DNA from: Beijerinckiaceae bacterium
GTDB lineage: Bacteria > Pseudomonadota > Alphaproteobacteria > Rhizobiales > Beijerinckiaceae
Reading direction: 5' to 3'
Length of the DNA: 42,395 nucleotides
Assembly: GCA_947475995.1 (NCBI GenBank)
Contig: CANJNI010000038.1
Location: 1 to 42,395, forward strand
The position numbers and the translations under genes were made by a program. The notes under the pieces were generated by a model. It was not told the origin of the DNA and searched no databases. It saw only the letters and a program-made list of their open reading frames with translations. This document shows positions 16,801 to 24,736 of the stretch, piece after piece. Every line of letters begins with the position of its first letter. Within the stretch, counting starts at the first letter, position 1.

Positions 16801-18378
16801 ATGACGGATCGGCCAGCGGAACCAGCCACGAAAGCGTGGCGCTTTTTCAAGCGCGCCGAAATTCCAGCCGACGCTCCGGTCACCAAGCGCGAGATCAACG
16901 TCGTCTATGCGGGCTTCATGGTCGTCATGGCGCTCGCCGCCATGGACCAGAGCGTCGTGGCGACCGCGCTCCCGCGCATCGTCAGCGATCTCGGCGGCGT
17001 CGCTTACCTGTCGTGGGTCGTGACCGCCTATGTGCTGGCTTCGACCAGCGTGATGCCGCTTTACGGAAAGCTCAGCGATCTCTACGGGCGCAGGCCGCTT
17101 GTCTACGCGGCCGTGTCGATTTTCCTCATCGGCTCACTGCTGAGCGCGACCGCGACGTCGATGACGCAACTCATCATCTACCGCGTCATTCAGGGGTTGG
17201 GGGCGGGCGGCCTCATGCCGCTGTCGCAGATCATCATCGGCGATCTCGTGCCGCCGCGCGAACGCGGTCAGTATCAGGGCAATATCGGAATTGTCTTCGC
17301 CGCCGCAACGCTTGGCGGGCCGGCCCTCGGCGGGATCATCACCGATGCGCTGTCGTGGCACTGGATCTTCCTGGTCAATCTGCCCATCGGGATCGTGGCG
17401 TTGATCATGATCGGCCTGACCATGCGGCGCGCCCACAAGGTGACGAAGCGCGAAATCGATTATTCGGGCGCGGCGCTGCTGACGCTTGCCACATGCGGAC
17501 TTCTGCTCGTGCTGGGCCTTGGCGGGCGCACATTCGAGTGGCTGTCGCCCGAATTGCTGACGCTGGCGGCCGCAACTCTCGGCATAGTGGGGCTGTTCAT
17601 CTGGCGCGAAAGGCGCGCGGCCGAGCCGATCATGCCCATGTGGCTGTTCAAGAACAGGGTTTTCGCCATTGCGATCGTGGTGATCTGCCTCACCTTCATG
17701 AGTTCGCAGGGCGTCAGCGTCTATCTGCCGATGTTCTTTCAGTTCGCCTACGGGGTGAAACTGGCCAATTCAGGATGGCTTACGGCCCCGATGGTCTTCG
17801 GGCTGGTCATTTCAGCGCGGCTCAACGGGCGCTTCGTTTTCAGGACCGGCAAGTACAAGAAGGCCCAGATCCTCGGACTGGTCTGCTCGATCTTCGTGTT
17901 CGCCGGCCTGACCCTGAGCGCCGTCACAGGCGCGCCGATCTGGGTGATCGAGATCTTCGTCGCGGGCGTCGGCCTTTGCTTCGGCCTCGTCAATCCGAAC
18001 ATGGTCGTGGCGGTGCAAAACTCCGTCGATCCTAGGCACATGGGCGCTTCCACCGCTGCGACCAGCTATTTCCGGTCGCTCGGCGGTGTGACGGGCGTCG
18101 CCGCCTGCGGGGCCATCTTCACCGGGCAGCTTGCCGCACAACTTACCGCCATCCAGTTGCCGGATGGAACGAACGGCGCGGAACTCCTCAAGGGCGGGAT
18201 CGTTCAGGTGATGGCGCTGCCGCCTGCGGCCCTCGAGACGGTCGCGGCGATCTACCGCCATTCCATCGCCTCGGCTTTCGGCCTGGGGATCATCACAACC
18301 TTCCTGGCGCTGCTTGCGGCGCTGCGTTTGCCCGAACTGGCGCTCAAAACAAAACCGGGCGTCGCGGCTGAAAAATGA
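16801..18378 (+). CDS. MFS drug exporter, DHA2 (14-TM) family
   Basis: Proton-coupled multidrug efflux protein in the inner membrane. The 525-residue length and about 14 hydrophobic segments fit the EmrB/QacA (DHA2) group. Typical motifs are MDQSVVATALPRI in helix 1, L-S-D-L-Y-G-R-R-P (motif A), R-V-I-Q-G-L-G-A-G-G, and the N-L-P-I-G sequence. No EmrA-type membrane-fusion partner or regulator is adjacent, so it probably exports only across the inner membrane or uses a partner elsewhere. The substrate is unknown. Confidence 0.92.
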   Translation: MTDRPAEPATKAWRFFKRAEIPADAPVTKREINVVYAGFMVVMALAAMDQSVVATALPRIVSDLGGVAYLSWVVTAYVLASTSVMPLYGKLSDLYGRRPLVYAAVSIFLIGSLLSATATSMTQLIIYRVIQGLGAGGLMPLSQIIIGDLVPPRERGQYQGNIGIVFAAATLGGPALGGIITDALSWHWIFLVNLPIGIVALIMIGLTMRRAHKVTKREIDYSGAALLTLATCGLLLVLGLGGRTFEWLSPELLTLAAATLGIVGLFIWRERRAAEPIMPMWLFKNRVFAIAIVVICLTFMSSQGVSVYLPMFFQFAYGVKLANSGWLTAPMVFGLVISARLNGRFVFRTGKYKKAQILGLVCSIFVFAGLTLSAVTGAPIWVIEIFVAGVGLCFGLVNPNMVVAVQNSVDPRHMGASTAATSYFRSLGGVTGVAACGAIFTGQLAAQLTAIQLPDGTNGAELLKGGIVQVMALPPAALETVAAIYRHSIASAFGLGIITTFLALLAALRLPELALKTKPGVAAEK

Positions 18379-18594
18379 ATGAAACTGACTTGTCGCAAAG
18401 CGTGGCGCTTCCAACATAGGGATACGTCACGGGTGCGTCGCAATGACTCGCTCTTTTCCGGTTCCGGCCGGGGAGGAATCAACTAGAAGGCATGTCAGAA
18501 GAGCGATAGTGCGTTGCACAAAGCGTATTGCTGCGACGCGCAAAATAGTTTAGTCTGGAACCAGAATATGAAACAGGATCGCAGCGAGGCTCAG

Positions 18595-18963
18595 ATGGGC
18601 TCCTTTCAAAAGCAGACAGGCTCCAAGGCGAAGAAGAAGGATCTTCCGCCGGTTCGGGTGAAATATCTCCCGCCGACTCTGGAAGAGGCGATTTTTGCCG
18701 CCCAGGGTCTGGCCGACGACATCGAATCGCAGGCGCAGATCGCCTCCGACCTGATGAACGTTCCGGCTGCCGAGATCCTCGTCATGCTCGAGGAGCAGAA
18801 GGCCCTCGAAGCCAAGCGCAATGCGTCCGGCCGCCTCTCGCTCAAGTCGCCGAAGATCAATCAGGTGTTTGTCTCGCAGCGCTCCGGCCTGGAACGCGCT
18901 GTCGTGGTCGAGCGCCGTCCCTCGCGCTTCCGCCAGCCGGTCCTCAACCTGCCGATGCGCTGA
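18595..18963 (+). CDS. Conserved small protein, 122 aa
   Basis: Function unknown. The start chosen is the ATG at 18595, preceded by GAGG at five bases. Earlier in-frame ATGs at 18568 and 18514 are possible but have poorer sites. The chain opens with a Lys-rich segment, then L-P-P-V-R-V-K-Y-L-P-P-T-L-E-E-A-I-F-A-A-Q. A helical core with D-L-M-N-V-P-A-A-E-I and a basic tail follow. I think it is a conserved Hyphomicrobiales hypothetical. It probably acts in the cytoplasm: no signal peptide or membrane segment is visible, and the N-terminus suggests nucleic-acid or protein contacts. It is monocistronic, with a terminator-like hairpin downstream. Confidence 0.7.
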   Translation: MGSFQKQTGSKAKKKDLPPVRVKYLPPTLEEAIFAAQGLADDIESQAQIASDLMNVPAAEILVMLEEQKALEAKRNASGRLSLKSPKINQVFVSQRSGLERAVVVERRPSRFRQPVLNLPMR

Positions 18964-18985
18964 ATTTTCAGCGGTTTTTCCGCCG

Positions 18986-19021
18986 AAGCGCCCGGCTGCT
19001 CAATGCAGTCTGGGCGCTTTT
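18986..19021 (+). terminator. Candidate intrinsic terminator
   Basis: AAGCGCCC (18986-18993) pairs with GGGCGCTT (19012-19019), with an inner CTGC/GCAG stem, and ends in TTTT. It would terminate the upstream 122-residue gene. It overlaps the last codons of the convergent HtrA-like gene. Confidence 0.55.
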
Positions 19022-19974
19022 GCCATTTGCGACCGGTCTCCGGAAATGATCCGGACTTCGACCTTCTTGCCGTCGCGCACCACCAGGAGCGGCACCTCGA
19101 CGCCAGCCTTCCCGAGGGACCATATCCGGCGGTAGAAGCCGCCCAGATCCTGCACATGCTCTCCGGCGACGCCGATGATGAGGTCGCCGCGCTGCAACCC
19201 CGCCGCCCGGGCCGGGCCGTGCTTGGCGCGGCCGATGACCACCAGATTGCCATCAATCTCGGCCGCATGGGCCCCGATCCACGGCCGGGCAGGGCGGTTG
19301 GGCCGCCCGTGCATCCGCAGGTCCTTGATGACGGGCTTCAGCAGGTCGGTCGGGACAAACATGTTGATAGGCTCGGCCTCCGCGCCCTCGCGCGCCCGTT
19401 CGAGCTGGAGAGAGCCGATCCCCACAAGGTCGCCGCCTGCCCCGAGCAGCGCCGTTCCGCCCCAGTTGGGATGGGACGGCGCCGTGAAGATCGCGTCCTC
19501 GACCAGATATTCCCAATAGCCGGCAAATTCCTGCCGGCCTGTCACTTCCGCCGCCACGGAACGCCGCCGCCCGCCCGCACCGGCGACGACCACGGCGTCG
19601 CCGATCCGGATGGCGGAGGAATCGCCGAATTCAAGCGCCGGAACCTTCACCTGCCCGAGCGTCTGCACGATCGCAAAGCCTGTTTCGTGGTCGTAGCCCA
19701 GCACCGTGCCCTGCTGCACCGAGCCGTCGGAAAAACGCAGCCAGATCGTGTCCGCCTCGTTGATCAGGTAGCCGATGGTCAGCACCTGACCGTTGCCGAT
19801 GTGAACCGCGTTGCCCTGTCGCTCCGTCCCCAGCGTTTCGGCGGAAAATGCCTCCGGCGGAACGGTAGAGCGCAGGGCCACCATCGCCCCGAGCGCCTGT
19901 TCCAGATCGTAATCGTAATTCTCGGGCTTGGGTTGCGCAGCCTTCGGCGCTTGCCAGTCGGGCGTGGAAGACAT
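19000..19974 (-). CDS. HtrA-fold PDZ protein lacking the catalytic triad (pseudoprotease)
   Basis: A 324-residue protein with a trypsin-like domain (about residues 25-215) and a C-terminal PDZ domain (about 235-315, with A-A-G-L-Q-R-G-D-L-I-I-G-V). The HtrA/DegP landmarks can be aligned but each catalytic residue is replaced. The His of L-T-x-x-H is Tyr69 (LTIGYL), the Asp of E-T-D-x-A is Gly99 (ETGFAIVQ), and the Ser of G-N-S-G-G is Trp171 (PNWGGTAL). It should therefore bind peptides or proteins without cleaving them. No signal peptide is visible in the predicted start. Many bacteria of this group carry such a family, often mislabelled as serine protease. The gene is divergent from the EamA transporter. 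Confidence 0.85.
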   Translation of the reverse strand: MSSTPDWQAPKAAQPKPENYDYDLEQALGAMVALRSTVPPEAFSAETLGTERQGNAVHIGNGQVLTIGYLINEADTIWLRFSDGSVQQGTVLGYDHETGFAIVQTLGQVKVPALEFGDSSAIRIGDAVVVAGAGGRRRSVAAEVTGRQEFAGYWEYLVEDAIFTAPSHPNWGGTALLGAGGDLVGIGSLQLERAREGAEAEPINMFVPTDLLKPVIKDLRMHGRPNRPARPWIGAHAAEIDGNLVVIGRAKHGPARAAGLQRGDLIIGVAGEHVQDLGGFYRRIWSLGKAGVEVPLLVVRDGKKVEVRIISGDRSQMAKAPRLH

Positions 19975-20090
19975 TCGGAACTCCCTGTCCGGTCAATATC
20001 GTTCGCCCTGCGCGCGGCGGCAAGTCCGGCCATGGCGTTTGCATCTGCGGTGGGTTCGCCCTAAAGCGGGCGCAACCACGGAGGAAATGC

Positions 20091-21068
20091 GTGCTGGGCG
20101 GTTTGCTGTCGCTGTTGGCGGCCTTGACGTTTGCGTTGAACAACGCTTTTGCGCGGCGCGGCGTTCTGACCGGAAGCGTCATGCAGGCGCTGGCTGTCTC
20201 GGTGCCCTTCGGCGTGCCCTTCCTGTTCGTCGCCACGTGGATTTGCGGCGGACTGCCGGCCATTGCGGGCTTCTCGACAGCCTCGCTCCTGTGGCTGGCG
20301 GCGGCGGGCATCGTGCACTTCTGCATGGGCCGCTACTGCAATTACAGGGCGACAAAGGCCATCGGGGCGAACCTCGTGGGGCCCCTGCAGGATCTCAACA
20401 TCATCTATTCACTGGCGATGGCGGTCCTGATCCTCGGCGAAAAGATCACCGTGCTGAAGGTGATCGGTTTCGTGCTTGTGATGTTCGGCCCGGTCATCGT
20501 GCTCAACAAGCCCGGCAAACCGAAAAAGCAGGAGGCGAAGAAATCGACCTTCACGCCCGTCTATGCGGAAGGCTACCTGTTCGGCTTCCTTTCTGGCGTC
20601 TGCTACGGTACCAGCCCCATTCTGGTCCGCCAGGGTCTGCTGACGAGCGATATCGGCGCAAGCGTGGCCGGAAGTTTCGTGTCCTATTGCGCCGCGACGG
20701 CAGTCGTCGTCCTGGCGATGTTCATTCCCGGGAATGCGAAGGATGTGCGAAAGCTTCAATGGAGCACGGCGCGCTGGTTCGCCGTGGCGGGGCTATTTGT
20801 CGCGATCTCCCAGATGGTGCGCTACATGGCTCTGGCGGTGGCGCCGGTGACGGTGGTGCAGCCGATTTCGCGATTAAGCTCGATTTTCCGCATTTATTTC
20901 GGCTGGATGCTGAACCGCGAGCACGAGGTGTTCTCGCCAAAGGTCGTCGTCGGAACCGTTGTGTCACTCTGCGGCGCGCTGGTGCTTTCGCTGGATGCTG
21001 GTTACGTTGAAAGCCTGCGCGACTGGCCGCAATGGTTGGTCGGGGCACTGCAATGGCGGTGGCCCTGA
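20091..21068 (+). CDS. EamA/DMT-family transporter
   Basis: Inner-membrane transporter of the drug/metabolite superfamily with ten hydrophobic segments in two EamA repeats (about residues 1-145 and 160-315). The start is a GTG preceded by GGAGG at six bases. Repeat features include G-P-L-Q-D-L-N-I-I-Y-S-L with I-L-G-E-K-I-T in the first half and V-Q-P-I-S-R-L-S-S-I-F in the second. The two halves are joined by a Lys-rich loop. The substrate is unknown. It lies 26 bases upstream of the SbmA/BacA-like gene, so the two are probably cotranscribed. Confidence 0.85.
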   Translation: MLGGLLSLLAALTFALNNAFARRGVLTGSVMQALAVSVPFGVPFLFVATWICGGLPAIAGFSTASLLWLAAAGIVHFCMGRYCNYRATKAIGANLVGPLQDLNIIYSLAMAVLILGEKITVLKVIGFVLVMFGPVIVLNKPGKPKKQEAKKSTFTPVYAEGYLFGFLSGVCYGTSPILVRQGLLTSDIGASVAGSFVSYCAATAVVVLAMFIPGNAKDVRKLQWSTARWFAVAGLFVAISQMVRYMALAVAPVTVVQPISRLSSIFRIYFGWMLNREHEVFSPKVVVGTVVSLCGALVLSLDAGYVESLRDWPQWLVGALQWRWP

Positions 21069-21094
21069 GCGGAACGAAGCGGGAGGCGAAAAGC

Positions 21095-22243
21095 ATGCCC
21101 GGCGGAGTGCGGTTTTCGCAGAATAGGTCCAACTGGATCGTCGCTACTACATTCCTGCGCTTCAGCGGGCGTTTCTGGTGGGGCCCGCTGGCGCGTCAGG
21201 CCTGGGGACTCAGCATCTCGATCGTCGTCGTCACGCTCGTGATGGTCGCCGGCACGGTCGCGATCAACAGATGGATGGCGGTGTTCTTCAACTCGATCGA
21301 GGCGAGGGACTCGGATTCGATCTGGACGGGCCTGCAATCCATCGCGGTTTACGGTCTGGTCGTGGCTGTCTGCGCGGGCCTGTGGAACTGGATTCGCCAG
21401 CGCCTGCAGATTGCCTGGCGCGAGTGCCTGACGCGCGAATTGCTGGCCCGATGGACAGCGGTCGGCAACCACCACATGATCATCGTCCCGTGGGGAAATG
21501 TCGATTCTCCCGAGTTCCGCATCACCGAGGACGTGCGCGCCTGCATCGACCCTCTGGTCGATTTCGCCACCAGCCTCGTCTATTGCATCGTGACGGCGGT
21601 TGCTTTCGTGTCGATCCTCTGGACGGTCGGCGGCAGCATCACGCTCGGCGAAAGCTTCGAAATCCCCGGCTACATGGTCTGGCTCGCGGTGCTTTATGCC
21701 TTCGTGGCGTCGGGGCTTGTGACGCTGATCGGACGCCCGCTCATTCGCTCCAATGAGCGCAAGAACGCCATGGAGGCCGCCTTGCGCGGCGATCTCGTGC
21801 TGCTGTCCGAACATTCCGACAGGGGCATGATCGCCGATACGGTGCAGGATTCGAAGTCGGCGGCGCGCGACCTCGCAGGTCTTTTCGCCAGATGGCGGGC
21901 GGTGGCGCTACATCAGAGCAAGGTCGCCGGCATCGTCAGCGCCAACAATACCTTCATGCCCATCGTACCGCTGCTGGCGGGCGCCCCGAAATTTCTGGCC
22001 GGCACGATGACGCTCGGTGCGCTGGTGCAGCTAGGCGCAGCCTTCACCCAGACTCAGCTCGCCTTCAACTGGCTGTTCGACAATTACATCCGCATCGCCG
22101 AATGGCTGGCGAGCGCCGTGCGCGTGGTGGTTCTGCTGGAAGGACTTGCCGAAGAGGCGGGCGTGGGGGTCAAGACCTCCACGGCAGCCTCGTCCTTCGA
22201 GACGACGCCTTTGGCGTCTCCTCAGGATGAGGCCTTTTTGTAG
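21095..22243 (+). CDS. SbmA/BacA-like ABC-type membrane protein without ATPase domain
   Basis: A 382-residue membrane protein with the fold of SbmA/BacA and YddA-type transporters (about six to seven helices). The start is the ATG at 21095, with GGAGG eight bases upstream; earlier in-frame starts lie inside the EamA gene. Diagnostic for the family is the stretch W-R-E-C-L-T-R-E-L-L-A-R-W (about residue 105), followed by D-S-P-E-F-R-I-T-E-D-V-R, the family's D-N-P-D-Q-R-I-x-E-D motif. No Walker A or B motif follows the membrane domain, so it resembles the proton-driven SbmA/BacA peptide importers rather than the ATP-binding YddA type. The last 15 or so residues are encoded by a palindromic repeat. 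Confidence 0.82.
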   Translation: MPGGVRFSQNRSNWIVATTFLRFSGRFWWGPLARQAWGLSISIVVVTLVMVAGTVAINRWMAVFFNSIEARDSDSIWTGLQSIAVYGLVVAVCAGLWNWIRQRLQIAWRECLTRELLARWTAVGNHHMIIVPWGNVDSPEFRITEDVRACIDPLVDFATSLVYCIVTAVAFVSILWTVGGSITLGESFEIPGYMVWLAVLYAFVASGLVTLIGRPLIRSNERKNAMEAALRGDLVLLSEHSDRGMIADTVQDSKSAARDLAGLFARWRAVALHQSKVAGIVSANNTFMPIVPLLAGAPKFLAGTMTLGALVQLGAAFTQTQLAFNWLFDNYIRIAEWLASAVRVVVLLEGLAEEAGVGVKTSTAASSFETTPLASPQDEAFL

Positions 22244-22301
22244 GGCTGAAACATCTTCCCTCATGCTGAGGAGCTGCAGAGCGGCGTCTCGAAGCACGAG
22301 G
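22188..22301. repeat. Inverted pair of rhizobial REP-like palindromic repeats
   Basis: A 45-base copy (22188-22232: CCTCGTCCTTCGAGACG ... CTCCTCAGGATGAGG) is followed 26 bases later by a copy in reverse orientation (22259-22301: CCTCATGCTGAGGAGC ... GGCGTCTCGAAGCACGAGG). They can form one long hairpin. The sequence type is the CCTCATCCTGAGGAGC-type palindrome that is common in Bradyrhizobium and relatives. It sits between convergent genes and may serve as a bidirectional terminator. The first copy is inside the end of the transporter gene. Confidence 0.88.
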
Positions 22302-22322
22302 GAAGATTTCGAGCTTAGCGCC

Positions 22323-23594
22323 TCAATACTTCGCCTTGAGACTCTCCGCGAAAGCGCTCTGCCACGGCTGATCGCCATTGATGATGTCGTCATAGGCGCG
22401 CGCGTTGCAGTGTTTCGCCGGGTCCGCGCCTTTCGGAGTTTCGCCGCGCGCAACCTGCTGGGTGGCTTCCAGCAGCAGACGGCGCATCGCCACGATGGCG
22501 CGGTCTGACGTGCCCAGAAACTCCTTCGAGCGATCCACGATGGGGCCCATGCCTTCCTGCAGGGCCATGTCCTGCGTGTTGACGCCCGTGATGCCCGTGA
22601 ATGTGCGGTTCTTCTGCTCTTCCCGGTCGATCATGTAATCGTTCGAGAGGTTGCGCTTCAGCTTGAACGTGCCCGGAATGAGATCGTCCTCGCCGCGCCC
22701 GGACGCCTTCTCGTATTTCAGCGCGAACTCGCGCGTCAGCGGAATATCCGGCGTGTAGGAATACATGAAGTTGTAGATGTTGGTGTTCTGGTCGTCGATC
22801 GGCACCCAGAGATGGCCGTCGTACTTCGGGATCTCCGGCCGCTTGCCCGCATAACCCAGCACATTGCTGCGGATTTGCTGGAACGGCATGATGTACTGAT
22901 AGACGCGCACATAGCGACTGTCCGGTCCGCTGCGGCGCGTTGAGACGTAGTAATAGCCGTAGTCGGTCATCTCGACATCGATCTGCGGCGCGCCATCCTT
23001 CGCGCCCAGCCAGTTCTTGTCCTGCATGTTGTTGCGATGCAGGAAGGACACATGCGCAGTGTCGAGGCCGCCTTCGAGGCCTTGCAGATAATTGCAATGT
23101 TCGTGCGTCTTAGACACGTAGCGATGCGTTTCGGGCGCGCGCAGCCATTCGAAGTCCGGCGGCTCGGGCATCTTGTCGCGCGGGCCCAGATAGGCCCAGA
23201 CGATGCCGCCTTTCTCGAAGGTCGGGTAGGACTTGATCTTCACTTTCGCCTGCAGCGGCGTCCCGGCGGGCTCCGATGGCATATCCACACAGTCGCCGTT
23301 CACGTCGAACTTCCAGCCGTGATAGACGCAGCGCAATCCGCATTCCTCGTTGCGGCCGAAGAACATCGGCGCGCGGCGATGCGGGCAATAGGCGTCGACG
23401 AGTCCGACCCGTCCGGTCGTATCGCGGAAGGCGATCAGGTCTTCGCCCAGCAGCCGCACCCGCACGGGCGCGCCGTCGTTTTCCGGCGCTTCTGTCGAGA
23501 GCAGGGCGGGCTGCCAGTAACGGCGGAACAATTCGCCGGCGGGCGTTCCCGGGCCGACGCGGACGAGGCGTTCATTGTCTTCAGGTTTCAGCAT
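22323..23594 (-). CDS. Rieske ring-hydroxylating oxygenase, alpha subunit (LigX/phthalate-dioxygenase type)
   Basis: Terminal oxygenase that hydroxylates or demethylates aromatic substrates, using electrons from a separate reductase/ferredoxin. The Rieske 2Fe-2S site is Cys70-x-His72 and Cys89-x2-His92. The mononuclear iron site is Asp178-x2-His181-x4-His186 in G-L-E-G-G-L-D-T-A-H. The 423-residue length and single-subunit style resemble the phthalate 4,5-dioxygenase / O-demethylase group. It is the third gene of an operon after two binding-protein genes (21-base gap), which suggests they import its substrate. No reductase is next to it; the Rieske ferredoxin at 38.9-39.4 kb is 15 kb away. 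The substrate is unknown. Confidence 0.92.
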   Translation of the reverse strand: MLKPEDNERLVRVGPGTPAGELFRRYWQPALLSTEAPENDGAPVRVRLLGEDLIAFRDTTGRVGLVDAYCPHRRAPMFFGRNEECGLRCVYHGWKFDVNGDCVDMPSEPAGTPLQAKVKIKSYPTFEKGGIVWAYLGPRDKMPEPPDFEWLRAPETHRYVSKTHEHCNYLQGLEGGLDTAHVSFLHRNNMQDKNWLGAKDGAPQIDVEMTDYGYYYVSTRRSGPDSRYVRVYQYIMPFQQIRSNVLGYAGKRPEIPKYDGHLWVPIDDQNTNIYNFMYSYTPDIPLTREFALKYEKASGRGEDDLIPGTFKLKRNLSNDYMIDREEQKNRTFTGITGVNTQDMALQEGMGPIVDRSKEFLGTSDRAIVAMRRLLLEATQQVARGETPKGADPAKHCNARAYDDIINGDQPWQSAFAESLKAKY

Positions 23595-23615
23595 GTTTCT
23601 TCCCTGTGCTGCCGG

Positions 23616-24716
23616 TCAGCGGCTCTGCACCTTGTTGAACAGGCGATAGACTTCTTCCATGACGGGCGTACCGGAGTCGGTCGCAACGCTCACGAATTGA
23701 TCGAGACGAGTATAATCGGGAACCGAGTCCATGTGCTTGGGGTCCGGCGCGACATCGGCGCGCAGGCTCACGGCGCCCGACTGGTTGGTTTTGGCCCAGT
23801 TCTGCACATAGCTCTCCTGGCCTTCCCGGCTCAGCAGCCAGTTGATCCAGACTTTCGTGGCGGCCTTGTTCGGCGCGTTCTTCAGCACTGCGACGCCGCG
23901 CGCCAGCACATAGTTGAACTGCTTGATGCGTGCGACATCCTTGCAGCCCCCCGCGTTCCAGCACTGGTACACAGCCTCCGGATTGCCCCCGAAGCCGATG
24001 GCCGCGTCTGCGCGCGTCACGGAATCGGTGACCTGCCGTGTGATGTTCATGAAGGTTGGCTGCATTTTCGTCATTAACGTTTCGACGAAGTCAGAGCCCT
24101 TTAGCTTGAGCAGCGCCGCCAGGGCGTTCGAGCCGCCGTTGGGGCGTCGCGGGTCTTCGATGACGATCTTGCCGACGATGCGCGGATCGAGCAGCGAGTC
24201 GGCATTTTCCAGCTTGTAGCCCTTCACCGCAGCCGCATTCCAGAAGCCGGTGCCCTCGTAATAATAGGAGTGCACCAGAATGAACGGCCCGCGCTCCGAC
24301 GTATAAAGCATGTCGGGCCGCTGCCAGTTCTTCGGCTCCTTCACCTCGGGCAGGATCAGATAGTCGGTGATCTTGTCGAAACCGTCAGCGGGCAGGACGA
24401 TATTGTTCATGTTGGACGTCGAAGCCCACCACGAATCCCAGTTGTAGATCTTGTTTTTCTGCTCGGTGACGATGCGGGGCGCCATGCTGGACGGCGTCGA
24501 GGCAGTTACATTTACCTTGATGTCGGGGAACTTCTTCTGGAAGTCCCGCGCAACGGCTTCATGGGCCTCGTAGCTGTGAACGGCCAGATTGAGGTTCTGG
24601 CCTTTCGATTGCGCGAGCGCGTCCGCCCATTCCTTCTGCCAGTCCTGCGCGACCGCAGCCGATGTGCACAGGCTGATCGCAAGAGCCAGTGCAGCCGTTC
24701 CCGAATGAACCTTCAT
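23616..24716 (-). CDS. Periplasmic substrate-binding protein (family 1), copy 2
   Basis: Secreted solute-binding protein of the ABC type (extracellular family 1, Fe/polyamine-like fold). A signal peptide is clear: K-V-H-S followed by a hydrophobic core, with cleavage after AAVAQ. The mature protein begins D-W-Q-K-E-W-A-D and matches its neighbour at 24737-25840 along the full length, so the two are tandem paralogues. Shared blocks are N-L-A-V-H-S-Y-E-A-H-E-A-V, G-F-D-K-I-T-D-Y and N-A-P-N-K-A-A-T-K. The two Cys in C-W-N-A-G-G-C-K-D are conserved in both. It lies between its paralogue and the oxygenase gene (gaps of 20 and 21 bases). No permease or ATPase is in the operon. Confidence 0.9.
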   Translation of the reverse strand: MKVHSGTAALALAISLCTSAAVAQDWQKEWADALAQSKGQNLNLAVHSYEAHEAVARDFQKKFPDIKVNVTASTPSSMAPRIVTEQKNKIYNWDSWWASTSNMNNIVLPADGFDKITDYLILPEVKEPKNWQRPDMLYTSERGPFILVHSYYYEGTGFWNAAAVKGYKLENADSLLDPRIVGKIVIEDPRRPNGGSNALAALLKLKGSDFVETLMTKMQPTFMNITRQVTDSVTRADAAIGFGGNPEAVYQCWNAGGCKDVARIKQFNYVLARGVAVLKNAPNKAATKVWINWLLSREGQESYVQNWAKTNQSGAVSLRADVAPDPKHMDSVPDYTRLDQFVSVATDSGTPVMEEVYRLFNKVQSR

Positions 24717-24736
24717 GTATCCCTCCCTGACGGCCG

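Noticed and set aside
19977..20003. EcfG-type promoter GGAAC ... CGTT before the EamA gene
   Set aside because: The spacer is 18 bases, outside the 16-17 bases of the consensus.
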